Below, piece after piece: positions 59,668-64,000 of a DNA stretch of 64,000 bases. Source of the stretch: Streptomyces sp. Edi4 (GTDB lineage: Bacteria; Actinomycetota; Actinomycetes; Streptomycetales; Streptomycetaceae); the NCBI RefSeq assembly GCF_040253615.1, contig NZ_JBEJGY010000004.1:868001-932000 (forward strand), written 5' to 3'. The position numbers and the translations under genes were made by a program. How positions within the stretch are numbered: the stretch's first letter is position 1; each line of letters starts with the position of its first letter. The notes beneath the pieces are model-generated. The model was not told where the DNA came from. It saw nothing but the letters and a program-made list of their open reading frames with translations, and searched no databases.

Positions 59668-61158
59668 TCAGGCGAACCGGTCGCGCAGCTCCCGCTTGAG
59701 GATCTTCCCGCTCGCGTTGCGCGGCAGATCGTCCACGAACAGCACCCGCTTGGGTGTTTTGAAGGGGGCGAGCAACGCGCGTACATGGTCGATGAGTTGC
59801 GTCTCCGTCACCTCTTCGGCGCGGACCACGAACGCGGTCACCGCCTCGATCCAGCGCTCGTCGGGCAGACCCACGACGGCGGCCTCGGCGACCGCCGGGT
59901 GGGTGTACAGGGCTTCCTCCACCTGGCGCGAGGCGATCAGGACACCGCCGGAGTTGATGACGTCCTTCACCCGGTCGACGACGGTGAAGTAACCCTCGCG
60001 ATCACGCACCGCGAGGTCACCGGAGTGGAACCAGCCGTCGCGGAAGGCCTCCTCGGTCTCGGCCGGCTTGCCCCAGTAGCCCTCGCACAACTGCGGGGAG
60101 CGGTAGACGACTTCGCCCGCCGTGCCGTCGGGCACCGGCTCGCCGTTCTCATCGACGACCCTGGCCTCGACGAACAGCACGGGACGCCCGCACGAATCCA
60201 TCCGTCCACCGTGCTCGTCGGGCCCGAGCACGGTGGCGAGCGGCCCGATCTCGCTCTGCCCGAAGCAGTTGTAGAAGGCGAGCCCGGGCAGCCGCGCGCG
60301 CAGCCGCTCCAGGACCGGCACGGGCATGATCGAGGCGCCGTAGTACGCCTTGCGCAGACCACCGAGGTCGCGCGTGGCGAACCCGGGGTGACCCGCGAGG
60401 GCGATCCACACGGTGGGCGGCGCGAAGAGCGAGTCGGCGCGGCCCGCCTCCACCAGGTCGAAGATCCGGCCCGGATCCGGCGCGTCCAGGACGGTGTTGT
60501 CCGCGCCCACCGCGAGATAGGGCAGCAGGAAGACATGGGTCTGCGCCGAGTGGTACAGCGGCAGCGCGTGCACGGGCCGGTCGGCGGCCCGCAGGTCGAG
60601 CGCCGTGATGGCGGAGACATACGCGTGGACGAGGGCGCGGTGCGTCATCATCGCGCCCTTGGGCAGCGCGGTGGTGCCTGAGGTGTAGAGCAGCTGGACG
60701 ATGTCGCCGGCGTCACCCTCGCCCGGGTACGCGACCGGTTCGGCGAGCGCCGCGAGGAGCGAGTCAGCCTCGTCGCGCAGTGCGGCCACAGGCAGCCCGG
60801 CGGGCACCCGCTGGGCAAGGGCGGGATCGGCGAGGACGAGTGAGGCGCCGGACTGCTCCAGGATGTAGGTCAGGTCGTCGCCGGTGAGGTGCTGGTTGAC
60901 CGGTACATGGATGAGCCCGGCCCGGGCGCAGCCGAGGAAGGCGATGAGGTAGGCGTCGGAGTTGTGGCCGTAGGCGGCCACCCGGTCGCCCTTGCCGAGC
61001 GCTCGTGCGGTGAGGAAGGCGGCCGCGGTGGAGACGGCGGCGTCCAGTTCGGCATAGCTCCAGGTGCGGTCCGCGTACCGCAGCGCGGTGCGGTCGGGGG
61101 TGCGGCGGGCGCTGCGGCGCACGACGCCGTCCACGGTGCTGCTGCGTACCTCGTCCAT
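59668..61158 (-). CDS. AMP-dependent acyl-CoA synthetase
   Basis: A 496-residue acyl-CoA ligase. The P-loop is LLYTSGTTALPKGAMMTH, followed by YGASIMPVPVLERL, FGQSEIGP and DRVKDVINSGGVLIASRQVEE, with the C-terminal catalytic Lys in NASGKILKREL. It resembles medium-chain and bile-acid-type ligases; substrate unknown. The start ATG 61158 gives MDEVRSSTVDGVV with AGGA upstream. The long in-frame extension upstream is the shadow of the next gene. It converges on the PaaK-like gene. Confidence 0.92.
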   Translation of the reverse strand: MDEVRSSTVDGVVRRSARRTPDRTALRYADRTWSYAELDAAVSTAAAFLTARALGKGDRVAAYGHNSDAYLIAFLGCARAGLIHVPVNQHLTGDDLTYILEQSGASLVLADPALAQRVPAGLPVAALRDEADSLLAALAEPVAYPGEGDAGDIVQLLYTSGTTALPKGAMMTHRALVHAYVSAITALDLRAADRPVHALPLYHSAQTHVFLLPYLAVGADNTVLDAPDPGRIFDLVEAGRADSLFAPPTVWIALAGHPGFATRDLGGLRKAYYGASIMPVPVLERLRARLPGLAFYNCFGQSEIGPLATVLGPDEHGGRMDSCGRPVLFVEARVVDENGEPVPDGTAGEVVYRSPQLCEGYWGKPAETEEAFRDGWFHSGDLAVRDREGYFTVVDRVKDVINSGGVLIASRQVEEALYTHPAVAEAAVVGLPDERWIEAVTAFVVRAEEVTETQLIDHVRALLAPFKTPKRVLFVDDLPRNASGKILKRELRDRFA

Positions 61159-61274
61159 GGCTGGATCCTGGGGGCCGCGCCTGCCGGGGTCAAGGTGCGC
61201 GCGTCCGCGAGCCGCCCGGCGCCGGTGCGCGGCCCCCGTCGTGGGCGACGGCGGCGGGCGCCGGCACTCCTCGC

Positions 61275-62180
61275 TCAGCGCGGCGTGCGGATGCTGTCGA
61301 TGATCCGGGTCCAGTTGTCGCCGCCGTGGCCGTTCTCGATGGCGTTCCGGTAGTGGGCCTGGACGGCCAGGGGCAGGGCGAGGTCGAGCCCGAGCGAGGT
61401 ACTGGTCTCCACGATGTGGTCGGCCGTCGCGCCCATCATGGTGACCGTGCTCAAGGCGCCCGGGTGGTCCCCGGCGTCCAGTGCGGCCCCGGGTGTCTCC
61501 TCGCCGGCCCGCACGATGGCGCCGATCATGTCGGCGGAGGCCAGCAGCTCCGGCAGCGCGTCCTGGGCCTTCATTCCGGCGCTGCCCAGCATTGCGGTCG
61601 CGTGCATCAGCGCGGACAACGAGGAGAGAAACACGGCGAGTTGGGCCTGGTACATCATCTGGGCCAGGCCCGGGTCCGACCCCAGGTGCCTCGGGGCTCC
61701 CAGGAGCGCGAGGGTCGCCCGGTGGGTGTCCATGACGTCGGGGCGGCCGCTGTAGTAGACGTGGGACGCCTCCGTGCCGACCATCGGCGCGGGGACCATG
61801 ACACCTCCGGCCAGGAAGTCCGCGCCGCGGCCCTCTGCCCAGGCCGCCGCCTCGCGGGTGCGGTCGGGGGTGTCGGAGCTCAGGTTGACCAGGGTCCGGC
61901 CGGCGAGCGAGCCGGTGGCGCCGCCGAGGATGTCGTACATCGCCCGGTAGTCGGTGAGGCTGAGGATCACCAGGGGGCTCGCGGCGAGCGCGTCGCCGGG
62001 TGTCGCCGCGCGTTCCGCGCCCGCCGCGACGATGTCCTCGGCCCGGCTCGCGGTGCGGTTCCAGACGGTGACGCAGTGGCCGGCGGCAAGCAGCGTGCGG
62101 GCCATCGCCTGCCCCATCGGGCCGAGCCCGATCACGGTGACGGGGGTGTTCTGGCTGGTGGTGGAGTTCTGTTCGTTCAC
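61275..62180 (-). CDS. Imine-reductase-like NADPH-dependent oxidoreductase
   Basis: A 301-residue beta-hydroxyacid-dehydrogenase-fold enzyme. The Rossmann motif VIGLGPMGQAMA is at residues 16-27 and VWNRT at 39-43. The closest memory match is the Streptomyces imine reductase group (TPVTVIGLG, LAGRTLVNL, WAEGRGADFL). The catalytic position, Asp187 in the R-selective S. kanamyceticus enzyme, aligns to Tyr177 here (MMYQAQL), the residue typical of S-selective imine reductases. It is divergent from an HxlR regulator. The natural substrate is unknown. Confidence 0.82.
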   Translation of the reverse strand: MNEQNSTTSQNTPVTVIGLGPMGQAMARTLLAAGHCVTVWNRTASRAEDIVAAGAERAATPGDALAASPLVILSLTDYRAMYDILGGATGSLAGRTLVNLSSDTPDRTREAAAWAEGRGADFLAGGVMVPAPMVGTEASHVYYSGRPDVMDTHRATLALLGAPRHLGSDPGLAQMMYQAQLAVFLSSLSALMHATAMLGSAGMKAQDALPELLASADMIGAIVRAGEETPGAALDAGDHPGALSTVTMMGATADHIVETSTSLGLDLALPLAVQAHYRNAIENGHGGDNWTRIIDSIRTPR

Positions 62181-62214
62181 GCCTCCATCCTGGGACAGGG
62201 CCGTTAATCTCGGC

Positions 62215-62239
62215 AGTACCCACTATTTTCTGCGGTACT
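62215..62239. promoter_or_regulatory. Inverted repeat in the IRED/HxlR divergent spacer
   Basis: AGTACC and GGTACT are separated by 13 bp in the AT-rich 83-bp spacer; the layout fits HxlR-family operators. A second overlapping repeat, CTTAC-CTTTCA-GTAAG (62238-62253), abuts the hxlR ribosome site. Confidence 0.65.
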
Positions 62240-62263
62240 TACCTTTCAGTAAGGGGAGTTGGC

Positions 62264-62710
62264 ATGGGCAGGGCGCCGAGGATCGGGCCTTACATCTGCG
62301 GCATCGACGCCGCGCTGGATGTGGTGAGCGGCAAGTGGAAGGGACTGATCCTGTGGGAACTCGACACCCAGGGCGTACGCCGCTTCGCCCAGCTGCGGCG
62401 CGCACTGCCCGGGGTGAGCGAGAAGATGCTGACGCAGCACCTGCGTGAGCTGGAGGAGGACGGCCTGGTGCACCGTGAGGTGTACGCCGAGGTCCCGCCC
62501 CGGGTCGAGTACTCCCTGACCGAGCACGGGCACACGCTCAACCAGGCGCTCGGACCGCTCGGGGCCTGGGGCACCGAACGGATCCGCCGGGAGCACTCCG
62601 CGACGGTCGGCGTGACCGAGGCCGGGCACGGCGAGCACGCCGGGAACGGGGGCCACGGTGTGCAGCGCGGCGTCCAACCCGCCGCCATAGCACCTGAGTT
62701 GACGGAGTAA
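62264..62710 (+). CDS. HxlR-family transcriptional regulator
   Basis: A 148-residue HxlR winged-helix protein. The family start CGIDAALDVVSGKWKGLILWEL is present, with the redox-type Cys at residue 13. The recognition region is LPGVSEKMLTQHLRELEEDGLVHR and the wing follows with VPPRVEYSLTEHG. The C-terminal 40 residues are a Gly/His-rich tail (GHGEHAGNGGHG). HxlR proteins respond to aldehydes, quinones or oxidants. It is divergent from the imine-reductase-like gene, its likely target. Confidence 0.93.
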   Translation: MGRAPRIGPYICGIDAALDVVSGKWKGLILWELDTQGVRRFAQLRRALPGVSEKMLTQHLRELEEDGLVHREVYAEVPPRVEYSLTEHGHTLNQALGPLGAWGTERIRREHSATVGVTEAGHGEHAGNGGHGVQRGVQPAAIAPELTE

Positions 62711-62715
62711 CGCTC

Positions 62716-63615
62716 CTAGCGTGTCCAGGGGCCGTCGTCGGACTCGGCCCCCTGCGTCTCGGGGAAGAACCGGGTGAGCTTGTCCGGGTTGCGCATGGTG
62801 TAGATGGCCTCGATCCGGCCCTCGCGGAGCGCGAACAGCCCGATCTGATGCCGGCCGTCGGCCGTGATGGCGAGGGCCGGGGCGCCGTTGACGTCGAACA
62901 TGTCAACGGCCTCCATCGCATAACGGTTGAGCAGTCCGGTGAGGAAGGCGAGCACCTTGGTGCGGCCGACGACCGGGCGGCGCGCGGCGGACACCTTGCC
63001 GCCGCCGTCGCTCCAGGCGACGACGTCCTCGGCGAGCAGTTCGGTCAGCGCGCCGAGGTCGCCGCCCCGGGCGGCCTCGAGGAAGCGGGTGAGGAGTCTG
63101 GCGTGCTCCTCGCCGGAGAGCGGGAAGCGCTCGCGGCCGGCCGCGAGGTGGCGTCCCGCCCTGCTGTACATCTGACGGCAGTTGGCGGCGCTCGTCTCGA
63201 CGATGGACGCGATCTCGTCGTAAGGCAGCTGGAATGCCTCGCGCAGGACGAACACGGCGCGCTCCGGCGGGGAAAGCCGCTCCATGAGGTGGACCGTGGC
63301 GTAGGCGACGGTGTCGCGCAGTTCCGCGGTGTCGAGCGGGCCGAGCGCGTCGGTGGCGACGGGTTCGGGGAGCCACGGCCCGACGTACGCCTCGCGGGTC
63401 ATGCGCGCCGAGCGCAGCTGGTCGATGGCGAGCCTGGACGTGACGGTGATCAGGAAGGCGCGCGGGTCCCTGATTTCCTCGCGCTCCACCCGGCTCCAGC
63501 GCAGATAGGCGTCCTGGACGACGTCCTCGGCGTCCCACAGCGAGCCGAGCAGCCGGTAGGCGAGCCCGAGCAGCACCGGACGATGGGTCTCGAACTCCTC
63601 GGCGTGCTCCGTCAT
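62716..63615 (-). CDS. ECF41-type (SigJ-like) RNA polymerase sigma factor
   Basis: A 299-residue ECF sigma factor with a fused C-terminal SnoaL-like domain. Regions 2 and 4 occupy residues 1-175 (SLWDAEDVVQDAYLRW, then LPYDEIASIVETSAANCRQM). The three ECF41 marks are all present: WLPEP between the sigma regions, DGGGK in the SnoaL domain, and NPDKL near the end. In ECF41 the extension controls activity in cis. The usual adjacent COE gene (carboxymuconolactone decarboxylase, oxidoreductase or epimerase) is not next to it. The start ATG 63615 removes 20 Gly/Arg-rich residues from the longer frame. Confidence 0.94.
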   Translation of the reverse strand: MTEHAEEFETHRPVLLGLAYRLLGSLWDAEDVVQDAYLRWSRVEREEIRDPRAFLITVTSRLAIDQLRSARMTREAYVGPWLPEPVATDALGPLDTAELRDTVAYATVHLMERLSPPERAVFVLREAFQLPYDEIASIVETSAANCRQMYSRAGRHLAAGRERFPLSGEEHARLLTRFLEAARGGDLGALTELLAEDVVAWSDGGGKVSAARRPVVGRTKVLAFLTGLLNRYAMEAVDMFDVNGAPALAITADGRHQIGLFALREGRIEAIYTMRNPDKLTRFFPETQGAESDDGPWTR

Positions 63616-63724
63616 GGCGCCTGCCCCCCTTCCCGCGCGGGGCCGGCGGCTCCCGCCCGGCGCTGCGTCATTCAACTCGACGGCGGCCCGGTGCGCCAGC
63701 GTTGGCGGGGCGGTGTCCGGCGCG

Positions 63725-64000
63725 TCACATGGCGCGCCGGTGGCCCTCCCAGTACGGCTCGCGCAGCCGCCGTTTGTAGAGCTTGCCGTTGGGGTCGCGC
63801 GGCATCGCGCCGATGAAGTCGACCGACTTGGGGCGCTTGTACGCGGCGAGGCGGCCCTCGCAGTGGTCCAGTATCCGCGCGGCCAGCTCCTGCCCCGCCT
63901 GGAAACCGTCGGCCGCTTCGACCACGGCCTTGACCTCCTCGCCCCAGTCGGCGTGCGGGATGCCGAAGACGGCGGCGTCCGCGACGGCGGGGTGGGTCAG
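63725..64000 (-). CDS. AMP-dependent acyl-CoA synthetase, C-terminal part (truncated by window end)
   Basis: The minus-strand frame is open to the window edge and gives about 91 C-terminal residues of an adenylate-forming ligase. It shows the C-domain THPAVADAAVFGIPHADWGEEVKAVVEA, AAYKRPKSVDFIGAMPRDPNGKLYKRRLR with the catalytic Lys in NGKLYKR, and an ending EPYWEGHRRAM seen in actinobacterial FadD proteins. It is the third CoA ligase in the last 10 kb. The N-terminus lies beyond the window. Confidence 0.9.
   Translation of the reverse strand: MTHPAVADAAVFGIPHADWGEEVKAVVEAADGFQAGQELAARILDHCEGRLAAYKRPKSVDFIGAMPRDPNGKLYKRRLREPYWEGHRRAM

Noticed and set aside
59668..62223. An 851-residue minus-strand frame that looks like a fusion to the acyl-CoA ligase
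   Set aside because: The first 355 residues are an out-of-frame reading of the imine-reductase gene; the ligase has its own start at 61158.
1..64000. tRNA, rRNA, CRISPR array, insertion sequence or prophage
   Set aside because: I looked for these and found no cloverleaf with a conserved TTCGANNC arm, regular spacer array, transposase, integrase or phage genes.

Overview
The window is chromosomal DNA from a high-GC actinomycete, almost certainly a Streptomyces. Signs of this are the strong G/C third-position bias, many GTG starts with AGGAGG-type ribosome sites, a melC1-melC2 tyrosinase operon, a Streptomyces subtilisin inhibitor, an LAxTG cell-wall protein, an NsdA-type regulator, a DasR-like site upstream of a chitinase, and only two TTA (bldA-type) codons that I found in frame. 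I saw no rRNA, tRNA, CRISPR array, insertion sequence, prophage or replication origin. Family calls rest on reading the translations and on remembered family sequences; no database search was run.

Layout. 0-6 kb: an OhrR-type regulator cut by the window edge, an SDR reductase, two small unknowns, a class I O-methyltransferase, a lipoprotein, and a trans-sulfuration PLP enzyme divergent from an Lrp regulator. 6-10.6 kb: a tight minus-strand operon for choline oxidation (betaine aldehyde dehydrogenase, APC permease, GMC choline dehydrogenase). 10.9 kb: a protein that resembles Bacillus thuringiensis Cyt delta-endotoxins. 11.5-25 kb: a run rich in exported proteins (alpha-galactosidase with ricin-type lectin, membrane-anchored esterase, chitinase, D-Ala-D-Ala carboxypeptidase, SSI inhibitor, PI-PLC, tyrosinase), with a stand-alone type I signal peptidase, a SigE-family sigma factor with a membrane partner, and a sortase-type surface protein.

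25-38.7 kb: a MarR-controlled ABC-2 exporter, a GT-C-like membrane protein, a TenA-like protein, a Tap-type secreted peptidase, an MFS pump translationally coupled to a TetR regulator, a CYP105-like P450 with its [3Fe-4S] ferredoxin, a CtaG-like protein and DUF2127/DUF1275 membrane proteins. 38.9-50.4 kb is regulatory: a PAS/PP2C phosphatase and an aminoglycoside-phosphotransferase-like protein, each with one TTA codon, flank an NsdA-like repressor; then come a PGRP amidase, a large LuxR (LAL) regulator divergent from a class I terpene synthase, and an orphan DUF397 protein.

50.4-64 kb is acyl-CoA metabolism. Two cysteine-less SCP-x/Ltp thiolase-like proteins, a double DUF35 protein, an EchA19-like hydratase and a FadD19-like ligase form a divergon around a palindromic operator and resemble the mycobacterial sterol side-chain genes. 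They are followed by a tandem alpha/beta-hydrolase fusion, a PaaK-like ligase behind another palindrome, a second AMP ligase, an imine-reductase-like enzyme divergent from an HxlR regulator, an ECF41 sigma factor, and a third AMP ligase cut by the window end.
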